From Monomorium pharaonis (lineage: Eukaryota; Arthropoda; Insecta; Hymenoptera; Formicidae): a stretch of DNA of 64,000 bases. The stretch lies in assembly GCF_013373865.1 (NCBI RefSeq), contig NC_050474.1, positions 11,721,886 to 11,785,885 on the forward strand. Reading direction: 5' to 3'. How positions within the stretch are numbered: position 1 is the stretch's first letter; every line of letters starts with the position of its first letter. The notes below the pieces were generated by a model. That model was not told the origin of the DNA. It saw only the letters and a program-made list of their open reading frames with translations, and made no database searches. The position numbers were made by a program, and so were the translations under genes. Of this stretch, positions 52,804 through 64,000 are shown one piece after another.

Positions 52804-53000
52804 ATGTTCCAAAATAAAGAAAATGAAAACCATTTTGAAGTGATGTTGCAGAACGAAGATAGAAATTTTGATAATTTGCTAATAAATATTATGAAAGAAT
52901 ATCTACATCTATACGGCAGCAGCTGTAAAGATTATTAAAATGTAATAAAAAAAGAGAACTCTTGGGTAGAGATTTCTAAAATTTTGACCAAGCCTTATAA
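52804..53000 (+). pseudogene. second MADF-like fragment
   Basis: The frame MFQNKENENHFEVMLQNEDR then NLLINIMKEYLHLYGSSCKD stops, but the next codons in the same frame continue (NVIKKENSWVEISKILTK), which matches the front of a MADF domain. No further exon was found nearby. Confidence 0.45.
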
Positions 53001-53488
53001 GTTTTATTTTTTAATGTTTAACAATATTAACAATGAGTTATTCAATTCATTAACATGCATTTGTACTGAAGCTAAATTCAATCAATTATTAAATTTGATT
53101 ATTAAATTAGTATATTTAACCAAAGAAAAGAGTAACACATTATTTATAACATCATTTACTTTACTTGTAATATCGCTCCGTTTATTTAATCCGTGTTAAT
53201 TAATATAAATCCATGGGAGGACAACTGAATCCCCCGATGGGGGAATAAAGTGATTCATGTGCTACATAAATACATGGTGGAAGAATGTAAGATATGCTCG
53301 TTCTTGAGACGAATTTGGGATAGTTCTGCGCAGGGTACCAGGTACGGCCATATTTCAACGGCATAGACATGGCTGCGCCCATGCCGCCCATGGTCGGACG
53401 TTGCACGTCACACATGTCGCACGTCGCGTAATTAATAAAATCGCGTATATTACGTATGCTGCCGCATCTCCAGGACAGAGAAAGGCAG
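53001..53488. other. no gene seen
   Basis: Short open frames only. CGGACGTTGCACGTCACACATG and nearby CGCACGTCGCG form short CpG-containing repeats near 53395-53430. Confidence 0.35.
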
Positions 53489-55502
53489 AGTAAGGCAGCG
53501 AAAAACGTAAGTCGTACATGTCGTAGTATACTATTCTAGACTTTAGAGTGATAGTATACAGGGTGTAATGTAATCGGAAGCCATCCCGTAATGGAAAGAT
53601 AGACGGGATCGAGATGAACATAAAAGTCCAATATTGTCTTGGGTTAGGTCTATCAATAATCGAGATATAAATTTTTCAAATTGTACGAATGAGAGCGCGC
53701 CGTGTGAAGAGCCGAGACGCTCGAGCTGTAGCGCGGCCCACTGTGTCGAGCATTGGCTGCCGGCGGCGGGGGGAAGAAGGAGAAGCGGTGCCGCTGCCTG
53801 TGCTTCGCCGCCTTCGCGTCTCATCGCATCGCGCCAACACTCGTGGCGATGGCAGCTATGCACATTCGCGATTACTTGACAAATTAGGAGTTAGCAAAGA
53901 TATGACAAATTAAAACCATAATAAACTGCTGTCATTAAGAAAGTCGAAAGAGCGAAAGCGATAGATACTTATGGAATCTACAAATAATCTAATTTCTATC
54001 GTAATTGTGAATAAGTAAATTAATAAAAGTTTTTCGTACATTCACGAAAGATTCTTTCTTTTCCTTAAATATCTTGTATCATGCCTGATCTAACGATTTC
54101 GTGATTAAATTATACGATACAATCGTAATTATACTTGGAGATGTTAATGTCACCAGTATGGTTAACAACAAAGCGTTTTCTTTCGTTATTATACAATAGA
54201 GAACTTAAGTTTACGAAATATTCCAACAGAACTATTAAACACGATGTCTCCGTAGATATTTTGTCATATTCCAACGAGAAAATATACTTTCCTAACAGGA
54301 AACGAGAGAACGATAGACAATGATATCATTTCTTGAAATTCTTTTTTTTTTTTATTCAGACAAGTAATGGATTACGAAAGAGAAACCAATCAGATTTTTG
54401 TATTTTTCTTGATATCTATTCTGAATCAATCAGTAAAAATCTGTCGTAATTAATAATGTAATTAAAGATAAAAAAAATTCCGAGTTCCCTATCGTTATGA
54501 AAGAAAAACTCTTCGTTATATTAATAACATTTGATATTGAACATCTCTAAGCATAATTATCGTAGAAGGCATAATCTATTGTGAAATCGTTACATCAAGA
54601 GATATTTTTCTATCGTGTTATGAACAATGAGTGTAACATATTATATGGATATATCGCGCATTTTATAATTTTCTAATTAAATATTTACGAAATGAGAATG
54701 TATGAAGAATCAATCGTAGATATTAATTGTGATAAACCTTTGTTAATTTAACATTCCATGGAAAAAAAACAATAAGAAACGATGAGAGAATTTGATGCGG
54801 CAAATATTATAATACACTTATAAAAGAAAATTATCACTTTAAGAATCAATTGTAAATTTATGTTAATTTTTTATTAATGTTTTCATCAAGGATTTAACAG
54901 TACGACACAATTCGATAAGAAACAAAGTTAGAATTGTATGATACTGTAAATAAGATATTTAAGAAAAAGAAAGAATCTTTCGTGAATGTACGAAAAACTT
55001 TTATTAATTTACTTATTCACAATTACGATAGAAATTAGATTATTTGTAGATTCCATAAGTATCTATCGCTTTCGCTCTTTCGACTTTCTTAATCACAGCA
55101 GTTTATTACGGTTTTAATTTGTCATATCTTTGCTAACTGTCCTAATTTGTCAAGTAATCGCGAATGTGCATAGCTGCCATTGCCACGAGTATTGGCGCGA
55201 TGCAGTGAGACGCGAGGGCGGCGAAGCACAGGCAGCGGCACCGCTTCTCCTTCTTCCCCCCGCCGCCGGCAGCCAATGCTCGACACAGTGGGCCGCGCTA
55301 CAGCTCGAGCGTCTCGGCTCTTCACACGGCGCGCTCTCATTCGTACAATTTGAAAAATTTATATCTCGATTATTGATAGACCTAACCCAAGACAATATTG
55401 GACTTTTATGTTCATCTCGATCCCGTCTATCTTTCCATTACGGGATGGCTTCCGATTACATTACACCCTGTATATTACGACTTACGTTTTTCTCTGCCTT
55501 AC
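53489..55502. mobile_element. 2 kb element with arms of about 0.55 kb inverted repeat
   Basis: The arms are 53489-54083 and 54938-55502. A natural inner boundary is CAGGGTGTAATGTAATCGGA at 53559 with complement ending at 55470, flanked by TATA on both sides (53555-53558 and 55471-55474), although the flanking 27 bp (GTAAGGCAGCGAAAAACGTA) are also inverted. The arms contain a GC-rich block (53690-53870) with Arg/Ala-rich open frames on both strands that simply mirror each other. The 850 bp centre is AT-rich and encodes nothing recognised. Confidence 0.78.
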
Positions 55503-56587
55503 CCTACGACCTACGTCTCGTTCTCTGCCTTCGGCCTTAATATTTCTTAAATCTCGTCAGCATTGTGCCATATGTTTTCCTCTGGCTGAAGTAAGTTTAA
55601 TCTCTATTCCATTATCTTAAATTTCAAGTTATTCTTATTCACGTGAGGTTGCATTATGAAGTGGAAACAAAAAAGGATGAGAAAAATTACAAATATAAAA
55701 AAATAATGCAGACCTTGGAATGTAATTTGTTTAAAAAAAATAATCCTTTTATAATGATAAACCATAAAATACATAGAAATATGTATAAGAATATTTTTAC
55801 AAGGATTTTGTATAACTTGTATAGTTCCTTTATATTATGTTTGAATATTTATTCCTCTGAATTTTGTATAATTTTTACTTTTTTATGAAATAAAATATTT
55901 TTAAATTTTTATTTTTGTTTATTTTATTTCTGAATCTAAATATTTGAAATTTAATTCAAATATTTAGATTCGTTTATATTTTGTTTGTTGTAAAATATAT
56001 TTCTACTTTTTTTCTACTATTTTTAATTCTACTATTACAATGTATTTTTACTTAATTAAATTAAAATTAAAATGTATCAAATGTTACTACAAAAAGTCGC
56101 AAATAAAATTAGATAATTTTATTTTTTTTAAATTACTTTTATTAGTTTATAATTATTTTTCATAATTTACATGTATATTTTAATCTACTTTTTATAATTA
56201 AATATCAAGATTAAGTATAAATTAAAAAATTTTGAACTAAATATAGTTAATATTATAGTTTATAGAATTAATTTTATTACATTAAAAATTGTATGAACAA
56301 AAAACCAACTTTATCAAATGTAAAATTAAATTAGAAAGTAATTTTAAAACGCATTATTTATATTAAATTAGAATATCGTAATTTTTTAAAAATTATCTTA
56401 TAGTAAAAATAACGAAACAATCACAATTTAAACACAAAAATAAGTTAAACCAATAATAATACGTATGCCAAATTCAAATTGTCGCGACAAGATGGCGGTA
56501 TCTGGAACACATTTCTTATTGATTGTTAGACCCATATGCGCAAGAGCACACCTTGTATTCTTCCACCATGCATAAATATTTATAAAT
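55503..56587. other. no gene seen; AT-rich spacer
   Basis: Open frames (for example 55643-55888) are Lys/Asn/Ile-rich as expected from base composition. At 56515-56575 CCCATATGCGCAAGAGCACA precedes the MITE below and is repeated inside it in inverse orientation. Confidence 0.4.
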
Positions 56588-56840
56588 GGGAGCGCCCCGA
56601 TTGACCACGTTGCAATTGGCCACAACTAGACCACTAAAAAAGTAGGTATTCTCACGTCCACCATTTTTCTTCAAACTAGCAAGTAACCATGGTGGAAAAA
56701 AACAAGGTGTGCTCTTGCGCATATGGGTCTAACAACCATGGTTACTTGCTAGTTTGAAGAAAAATGGTGGACGTGAGAATACTTACTTTTTTAGTGTTCT
56801 AGTTGTGGGCAATTGCAACGTAGTCAATCGGGGCGCTCCC
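56588..56840. mobile_element. GGGAGCGCCCC MITE, copy 2, with internal hairpin
   Basis: GGGAGCGCCCCGATTGACCA pairs with the complement at 56821-56840; a second hairpin inside (CTCACGTCCACCATTTTTCT with TCAAACTAGCAAGTAACCATG) pairs as well, so almost the whole unit folds back. ATTTATAAAT flanks it on both sides (56578-56587 and 56841-56850). Confidence 0.78.
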
Positions 56841-56855
56841 ATTTATAAATATTTA

Positions 56856-57932
56856 CCCAGTGAACACAGTAATATAGCAGCAGTGTAACAGCAATGTAAC
56901 CGAATATAACAGGTTACGTTACTCTGGAATTACACGTAACTTACATGTAAGTTACAATTTCCGACTCAGCAATATAACATGTTATAATTACATGTTATCT
57001 AACCGTTACACAACAGTTACAAAGAAAAATTAAATAAAATAAAAATTTCATTTTTTAAAAATTATTTTTATCAACAGCACATACTACATTTAGAATAAAT
57101 TTTTATTAATTAATTAAATTTAAATTATGTAATTTTTTATTTTATTCTTACTTGTCGCTGCTAGGTTTGAACCCGGGACCTTAGGATGACGAACCTTGTA
57201 CTCTACCTGCTACGCCAATTTGACTCATCGATATGGGTACTTGTTATTGTTTACATATACTTATATGTTATAAACTGACGCAACTATATTATTTTTTATA
57301 AAAGCAATTAAATTTTGCAAAACATATTAAAAATAAATAGCATTAATTTATTTACTTATTAATTTCATTGTTAAATTTATCTTTTTTCATAACCTTAATA
57401 ATTTGATGGAAATTGCGATCTATTTAGCACTAATCTTTGAAGCGTTCAAATGATTAATTAGATGGTTAACTCTAATATAGATATAGATCGTAATTCTAAG
57501 AAAAATTGAATAGTATACATTTATTATTCTGTTTTTGTTCAGCACACGATGAATTTCGATTTTGTGCATTTTTTGTGCGCAGTAATTGTAGACAAACCGT
57601 TATTTTTGAAAACATTATCTTTATAATAATTTTTTTTATTATCAAATAGATCTATCATTCAGGATGTTGTAATGTTGTCTGATTTCTGAGTCAACTACGA
57701 CGCATCGTTCCGTAATAACATTGATACGAACGTGTTATGTTACGATTATACAATTTTTGTTGAATAACTGTAACGCCAAAACGACGTATAACAGCTACAT
57801 CACTTGCGTATAACAAATATTACGTAACAGGTTATTTCCATGTCATATAGCACCTACATATCACAAGAATAACAATGTTAAATTACATGTAACTTCCATG
57901 TTATATTGCCGCTATAAAATGTGTTCACTGGG
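56856..57932. mobile_element. CCCAGTGAACACA family, copy 3
   Basis: 1077 bp, complete, flanked by TA (56854-56855 and 57933-57934). The tRNA-like segment is at 57148-57222. Nearly colinear with copy 1 and less than about 10 percent diverged by eye. Confidence 0.87.
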
Positions 57933-57934
57933 TA

Positions 57935-58682
57935 TGCATGGTGGAAGAATACACCATGCAAGTAACTAGCATAATGTTTTACATATATAATACATCGTAA
58001 TAACCTTTACAGTCTCAAGATCATAAATATCGTGTCTTCGTTTCATTGTCGCATAAAGTTTGATGATTATTGACGTATATATATACAAAGATTATTGACG
58101 TATATATATACAAAACATACTTAATTTTTCATGCTAGTTAGAAGAAAAATGGCGAACGTGAGAATACCACAGACTTTTATAATATATTAGACTGCTAATC
58201 TTGATTCCCTAGGCGTACCAGTATATAATGTACATGTTGTACATGACTGAATAACCGATCGGAATGTGTCATCTGCTATGTAATGTACATTGTTCGTCAA
58301 GTGGAATGTATATGTACATATATATATATATGCCAATAAATGTCACATATAGTTGCTACGAGTAATTTGTTGACATTTTTTAAATGTTTATATATATATT
58401 TTTAAAGAATGATACTTAATAATACTAATAAATATCATTAATATTAGGTTATTTTATACAAAAATGCTCTTAAAATGAAGTTATATCATTTGTTTTTTAG
58501 TTTTAATACTTAAACGAAAAGAAATGTATACCGCTTTTTTATATATATTTGGGCAGCCTTTTATCACATACCTTAATTATTGTCATTTTGTCTTTTTTTT
58601 TATATTACAAGAGCAAAAGAATGATACGTTTAACGCATAAATACGCATAAGCGTCCAACGAGAACGCTCTCATAATCACATA
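57935..58682. other. no gene seen; fragments and TA microsatellite
   Basis: ATTATTGACGTATATATATA is repeated in tandem near 58068-58110, and a TATATATA run lies at 58318-58330. The ends (GCATGGTGGAAGAATA near 57936, GAAGAAAAATGGCGAACGTG near 58141) echo parts of the MITE at 56588. Confidence 0.4.
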
Positions 58683-59091
58683 GGCTTAGTTTACATCGTC
58701 AAAACCTTAGTACGCGTATTAAGTTTGGTGCGCACCAAAGCCTTAGTACGGGCGCGTTTACATCGAATGTACTAAGCATGTACTGTGAAAAATATAATAC
58801 AAATTTAATTCATGTTGATGTCTCCTACTAAAACATTTTCACACCGGTTTTTAAATTTTAGCACTGAGGTTATGCTCAATTGCTAAATTCTCTCTAAAAT
58901 GCGTTTTATGCGTTTACATCGACATTTGTATCACTTGGTACGCGTATCAGTTTAGTACGATACTCCTACTTGATACGCTCGTACCAAATTGATCCGGCAG
59001 CGTTTACATCGTGCGTACTAAATATTTAGTACGAATTTGATACGAATATGGTACCTGATACGCGTATCAAATGCACGATGTAAACTAAGCC
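58683..59091. mobile_element. GGCTTAGTTTACATCGT TIR element
   Basis: The left GGCTTAGTTTACATCGT pairs with the right ACGATGTAAACTAAGCC. The interior has several copies of GCGTTTACATCG and GTACGCGTATCA, again short-unit arrays near the ends. Non-coding. Confidence 0.72.
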
Positions 59092-59301
59092 ACTGTATCA
59101 TACATCTCACTCACTCCTCTAGTAATCCATAGTCGTAGGACTATACTCTAGTTTACACCGAGGGTAAGGAGCCAAAATCCATAAAAAACTAGGGGAGAAT
59201 GTTGGCAATGATGGAAAATCACTAGAATCCATAAATTTATTTCTGAAGTTGACAACACTGTGGTGCTTTCGGGAGTAGCATGGGATGCGTGTAGTGCAGA
59301 A

Positions 59302-60948
59302 CCGTGATTGTGACAGATGGTGTATGAAAGACCAAAATAACCTCGCGGAGATGACAGGTCAGCAAGACGCAGGTTAGTGCTAAATATTAAACTTTAATTA
59401 GATTATTAATTTAGGATCTTTACAATACGAGTTACTGTAAACTGTCTTTGCTGTTTAATTGTGACTGCATTTACTATGTAAATATTATCTTTCTTATAAA
59501 ATTATGTGATATTTACTACATGTTTACTTTAATAATTAAATAAATAAATAAATAAAACCAAAGTTGTATTTATTAATTAATTTAACTAAAGTCATTTGTG
59601 TTGTAAAGATCCTAAATTAATAATCTCAGATCAGTCTTTCTATAATAGTATTGATTATATTACAATGTGAAATAATATTATTATTACCAAAATACCAAAA
59701 ATAATATAGAATTATTATTATTTCTTAAGAGATATAAACGTATAAATTTTTTTTTGTAAAGATTTAATGATTGTATAGATCCATCAAAAATAAAAGATTA
59801 ATTAGTAATTAATCTTTTACCTTTGATAGGTCTGTATTAATTAGTAATTAATCTTTTACTTTTGATGGGTCTGTATGATCATTAAATCTTTACAAAAAAG
59901 TATTTATACATTTATATCTTTTAAGAAATAATAATCAACCCATATTCTTGGTATTTTGGTAATAATAATTATTCCCTATTGTAATATCGATACTATTACA
60001 AAAAGACTGATCTGAGATTATTAATTTGTGATCTTTACGATACAAGTTACTGTAAACTGACTTTGCTGTTTAACTCCAGTTGTATTTATTAATTGAATTA
60101 TTAAAGTAAACACGCAGTAAAATCACATAATTTTATGAAAAATATAATCTTTAGATAATAAATGTAGCCAGAGTTAAACAGCAACGTCAGTTTACAGTAA
60201 CTTGTATCGTAAAGATCACAAATTAATAATCTCAGATCAGTTTTCCTGTAATAGTCGATATTACAATGTGAAATAATATTATTATCACCAAAATATCAAG
60301 AATAATATGAGATGATTATTATTTCTTAAAGGATACAAATGTATAAATACTTTTTTGTAAAGATTTAATGATCATACAGACCCATCAAAAGTAAAAGATT
60401 AATTACTAATTAATACAGACCTATCAAAGGTAAAAGATTAATTACTAATTAATCTTTTATTTTTGATGGATCTATACAATCATTAAATCTTTACAAAAAA
60501 GGATTTATACATTTATATCTCTTAAGAAATAATAATAATTCTATATTATTTTTGGTATTTTGGTAATAATAATATTATTTCACATTGTAATATAATCAAT
60601 ACTATTATAGAAAGACTGATCTGAGATTATTAATTTAGGATCTTTACAACACAAATGACTTTAGTTAAATTAATTAATAAATACAACTTTGGTTTTATTT
60701 ATTTATTTATTTAATTATTAAAGTAAACATGTAGTAAATATCACATAATTTTATAAGAAAGATAATATTTACATAGTAAATGCAGTCACAATTAAACAGC
60801 AAAGACAGTTTACAGTAACTCGTATTGTAAAGATCCTAAATTAATAATCTAATTAAAGTTTAATATTTAGCACTAACCTGCGTCTTGCTGACCTGTCATC
60901 TCCGCGAGGTTATTTTGGTCTTTCATACACCATCTGTCACAATCACGG
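59302..60948. mobile_element. 1.65 kb near-perfect palindrome
   Basis: The outer left arm (ACCGTGATTGTGACAGATGG, ...) pairs with the right arm ending at 60948; the centre of symmetry is about 60125. Blocks recur in four places: GTTACTGTAAACTG-type at 59432 and 60049 in one orientation, 60189 and 60805 in the other. Smaller hairpins (AAGATTAATTAGTAATTAATCTT) sit inside each arm. AT-rich, non-coding. Confidence 0.8.
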
Positions 60949-61189
60949 TCTTGTATACAGGTCTCGTAACTTCAGTGGTGGGAGACGGTCACGTAAGTGA
61001 GGCAATTTAGTTCTTACAGTAGCCACAGAGGCGTTACAGTCTACCATAGTTTGTAGGCGAGAGACGCGGGAGGCCAGAGGATATCAATTTAAAACAAAAA
61101 ATTAGGGTAATGAAAATGTAAATTAAAAAATAACGTATTACTTATTAATTTTTTATCAAGTAATTATTTTTTTACTCATTAATTATTAA
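60949..61189. other. no gene seen
   Basis: Short spacer; AT-rich from 61090. Confidence 0.4.
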
Positions 61190-61345
61190 AACAGTAATCC
61201 AAAATGGAAAAAATCGCATTAATTATTTAAAAAATAATGCGTAATAAAAAAACTCGCATTATTTATTTCAAAAGTAATGCGTATTGAAAAAAACCGCATT
61301 ACTTATTTCAAAAGTAATGCGTATTGAAAAAAATCGTATAACTTA
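61190..61345. repeat. tandem hairpin array, left block
   Basis: About four units of 38-40 bp (AAAAATCGCATTACTTATTT then CAAAAGTAATGCGTATTG). Each unit holds an inverted pair, GCATTACTT and AAGTAATGC. Confidence 0.85.
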
Positions 61346-62045
61346 ATAAGTAATTATTAAGTATCGTATTATTATTATCGTATTACTTAATAAGTAATTA
61401 TTTCTTTAAAAAATTAAAAATTAAAATTAAAAATTAAAAATTAAAATAAAAAATTAAAATTAAAAATTAAAAATTGAAATTAAAAATTAAAATAAATTAT
61501 TTTTTTAAAATCCTTTTTATATGTTTCATTTTGTTCTTTTTTAAATTTAATTTTTGTAGGCATTCCAAGTTGTCAAGGTAAGTAAAAAAATATATATTTT
61601 TATTTTCCCCCTTGAATAATTTTAAATATTTTGCAGTGTTTAAAATCAAGTAGATATTACGAATAAAAATTAATCCTTCAATTTTTATTTTATTTTTCGC
61701 AAGTATTCCGAAGTCGAAACGGACAGTTTAGCTGCATGCGAGAAAGTGTATTGCAAGGTGAAAGAAAAACGACATTAATTATGTTACGTTTTGCATACGT
61801 GAACGCTTTATTCATTCGTCAATTTTGACAATTTTTTTTGAACGACAAATTTTTTTTTCAATTTTAAGTTTTCTTGGTGAGCGTTTTGCCTCATTCTTAA
61901 TCTTAGATAATACACTATTGCATAGGACAAGACTTCAGATGCATGTTCTTTACAAGGATACGTAAAGGTGTAGGAATCAAGTACTTCATCAAGAGTTACA
62001 TCGAAGACGTCCGCGCGAGAGGAATATTTGGCAAATGATGCTTCT
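61346..62045. other. no gene seen; AT-rich
   Basis: Includes AAATTAAAATTAAAAATT runs at 61410-61500. A short segment at 61700-62040 is less AT-rich but has no open frame of note. Confidence 0.35.
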
Positions 62046-62348
62046 ATATGAAAAAAATGGCATTACTTATTTCAAAAGTAATGCGTATTGAAAAAAATCG
62101 CATTACTTATTTCAAAAGTGATGCGTATTGAAAAAATGGCATTACTTATTTCAAAAGTAATGCGTATTGAAAAAAATCGCATTACTTATTTCAAAAGTGA
62201 TACGTATTGAAAAAAATTGCATTACTTATTTCAAAAGTGATGCGTATTGAAAAAATGGCATTACTTATTTCAAAAGTGATGCGTATTGAAAAAATCGCAT
62301 TACTTATTTTAAAAGTGATGCGTATTGAAAAAATCGCATTACTTATTT
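62046..62348. repeat. tandem hairpin array, right block
   Basis: Eight units of 38-40 bp, same orientation as the left block, differing by GTAATGC/GTGATGC and TCG/TGG variants. It ends about 210 bp upstream of the THAP gene ATG. Confidence 0.88.
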
Positions 62349-62561
62349 CAATTTTTAATCCAAAAAATTTTTTTTCGTTGCTTAGTAACTATGCAAACTT
62401 CAAGCTCATTAAAAATTGCAGAGATTCATGCATAAAAATATGCAATTTTGTGTGCAGTAATTTTTACATAATTTTTTTCTACGGAAGTCTCTGTTTTGGT
62501 GTTAATATATATTCATTATTGTGTTATTGTGTTTGGGATAATTTGAAAAACTTATTGTAAA

Positions 62562-64000
62562 ATGGCGAAGTGGTGTGTGGTACCGAATTGCAAAACTAGC
62601 AGCAAAACCGTGCCGAAACGGTCCACATTTCAAGTGCCGAAAGACATTGTTACGTGGAAGAAGTGGGAAAAAGCTATTCCGGGTATTACAAAGTTGTATC
62701 CGTTGGATATTGTATGTGAAAAACATTTTAAGGAGGAAGACATTTCCCGCGAATGGGTCAAGCACGACGCAAATGGCAAAGTAATTGCACGGGTGAGTTT
62801 AATGGAAAAATTTTACATGTGTGATTTGAAAAGATTTTTTCTCAAATCACGTGTCTCTATTGAAGGTCGCATATAAAAAAGCGCAGTTGAAGCAGTTTGC
62901 TGTGCCCACAAGATTCGGTGACGTTCCGACAGAAAAGAAAAATTGTGAGCCACAGCTTGAATATGCGATGCAAGTTTCAAATTCTCCAAGCATTCAAGAA
63001 ATTAATACTTTCGTCAGTGAGTTTTGTTAAATAAAAAATATTTATTGCACTGTTGATGAAAAAAAAAGATAGAATGTAATATTGAAACATACATAATTTT
63101 TTTTTTGTTTATATTACATATATCGCTCATGTTTCTTCATCAGCTCAAACTGTTGACACAGACATTGAATTGTCGCTCTCTCCAATGCAAGTATTGAGTT
63201 GTGAACTTATAGTAGCAGATTCGTTTGTTCCTCAGAAGCCTGCCAAAGTGTCTTCATCTCTAGAAATAACCGAACGTGAGTAATGCAAAGTCTTACCCAA
63301 ATGTTTCGAAGAAGAAAAATTATATCGTTTTAGCAACAATATCTGGAAAAAAAATAAAACAAAAAAATCAATATGGAACAAAAATAAAATATATTTATTT
63401 TTTTTAAATAAAAATTTGGAACAAAATACTTCATTGCAATGTCCCAGATAGGAAAATTGAAAAATAAATGCACAATTATTGCATCTATTTACCTCAATTT
63501 CTCAATAATTGATGCAAGTGAGATTACAAAACGCATATGTTTTGATAAAAACAAATTTGAAAATTACTTTGAGTAAATACGACATTGAATTAAAAAATAA
63601 ATTTTGAATTTATTTACGTAATTATTACAACATTGTATTGAGAAATAATTTTTATTAACTTTTCATTAGTGCAAAAACTGGCTATTGCTCATAAGAATTA
63701 CTAGACTTATTGTTCCAGTAATACCAGAAAATGCGAGCGCTAATAATGACTTTTCTGCCGTTATACCGGAGAGATGGAGTTGGGTCAATATGCCGAATTA
63801 TGCTGAAATTTCACAATATACGCTGTTTACATATTCGATCATGAATTTCGAGAACGGCGTGTATTGTCCAGTAACACAAAAAAGTGTTACACTTGACGCG
63901 GACGGAAAATTAAAATATTTTATTTATGGTCGTCACATTGATACGCAAGATAAGGATCTCGAACGTGTTATAAAGAAGAAAGAAATGCTTAAGAATATAC
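62562..64000 (+). CDS. THAP-domain protein gene, four exons, continues past the window
   Basis: Exon 1 (62562-62792) encodes MAKWCVVPNCKTSSKTVPKR and the C2CH zinc finger (CVVPNC ... IVCEKHF), ending at GTGAGT. Exon 2 (62866-63016) continues with QLKQFAVPTRF, the AVPTIF-type end of the THAP fold. Exon 3 is 63144-63275 and exon 4 runs from 63719 to the edge (AVIPERWSWVNMPNYAEISQ). All junctions have GT-AG sites and matching phases with no stop. THAP proteins bind DNA and include P-element transposases; the downstream part looks like the middle region of insect THAP/P-element-related proteins, which is inference. It may be a transposase or a domesticated regulator. Confidence 0.75.

Noticed and set aside
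53634..55395. Arg/Ala-rich proteins encoded in both arms
   Set aside because: The same frames appear in mirror image in both inverted arms, and in more than one phase, which is expected from a GC-rich inverted repeat.
57148..57222. Functional tRNA gene
   Set aside because: A and B boxes fit, but the acceptor stem does not pair and the segment repeats inside a TIR element.
62046..62348. CRISPR-like array (regular 38-40 bp repeats)
   Set aside because: There are no unique spacers, the whole unit repeats, and the sequence is eukaryotic.

Overview
The window looks like transposon-rich DNA from an insect genome, most probably a hymenopteran such as an ant. This is inferred from the element families present (errantivirus-like Ty3/gypsy, BEL/Pao, mariner, piggyBac, PIF/Harbinger, Maverick/Polinton), from AT-rich spacers, from GT-AG introns and from TATA/initiator promoters. 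There are no operons, ribosome binding sites or CRISPR arrays. Almost nothing is an intact host gene. The best candidates are a 130-residue spliced gene at 13.9-15.5 kb, a spliced gene at 38.9-39.6 kb and a THAP-domain gene at 62.6 kb that runs off the right edge.

Layout. 1-3.3 kb: 3' end of a decayed gypsy element whose 3' LTR is split by a nested solo LTR. 3.3-12.9 kb: small DNA elements (mariner remnant, piggyBac remnant, hairpin MITEs) and three foldback-like elements whose arms are arrays of 15-18 bp degenerate repeats. 13-15.5 kb: BEL/Pao integrase remnant, then a three-exon gene with a gypsy 5' end (LTR, tRNA-Pro primer site, gag) in its first intron. 15.65-16.75 kb: an array of short repeats.

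16.8-39.6 kb: a Maverick/Polinton, a virus-like DNA transposon. It carries major capsid, penton, adenain-type protease, a parvovirus-type phospholipase A2 protein, packaging ATPase, two Polinton-associated proteins, integrase with chromodomain, and protein-primed DNA polymerase B. Most of these genes carry frame breaks or in-frame stops. An 8.5 kb env-bearing gypsy element (28025-36550, 4-bp target duplication) sits exactly at the polymerase start codon. A solo LTR (37846-38424) lies further upstream.

40.3-58 kb: a dense nest of TIR elements. Several PIF/Harbinger-type units stand back to back, separated only by TAA. A 7.2 kb Harbinger with MADF/BESS and transposase genes is one of them. Three copies of a TA-flanked family appear, two with a tRNA-like segment. 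53.5-61 kb: two large inverted-repeat elements. 61.2-62.35 kb: tandem hairpin arrays. 62.6-64 kb: the THAP gene.

How it fits together: the Polinton is the only multi-gene system, with a capsid module, a packaging module and a replication/integration module arranged around a divergent promoter at about 20.88 kb. It is non-functional here: the polymerase has lost a catalytic aspartate and is separated from its upstream region, and the capsid genes carry stops. All family assignments were made by eye from motifs; no database search was possible.
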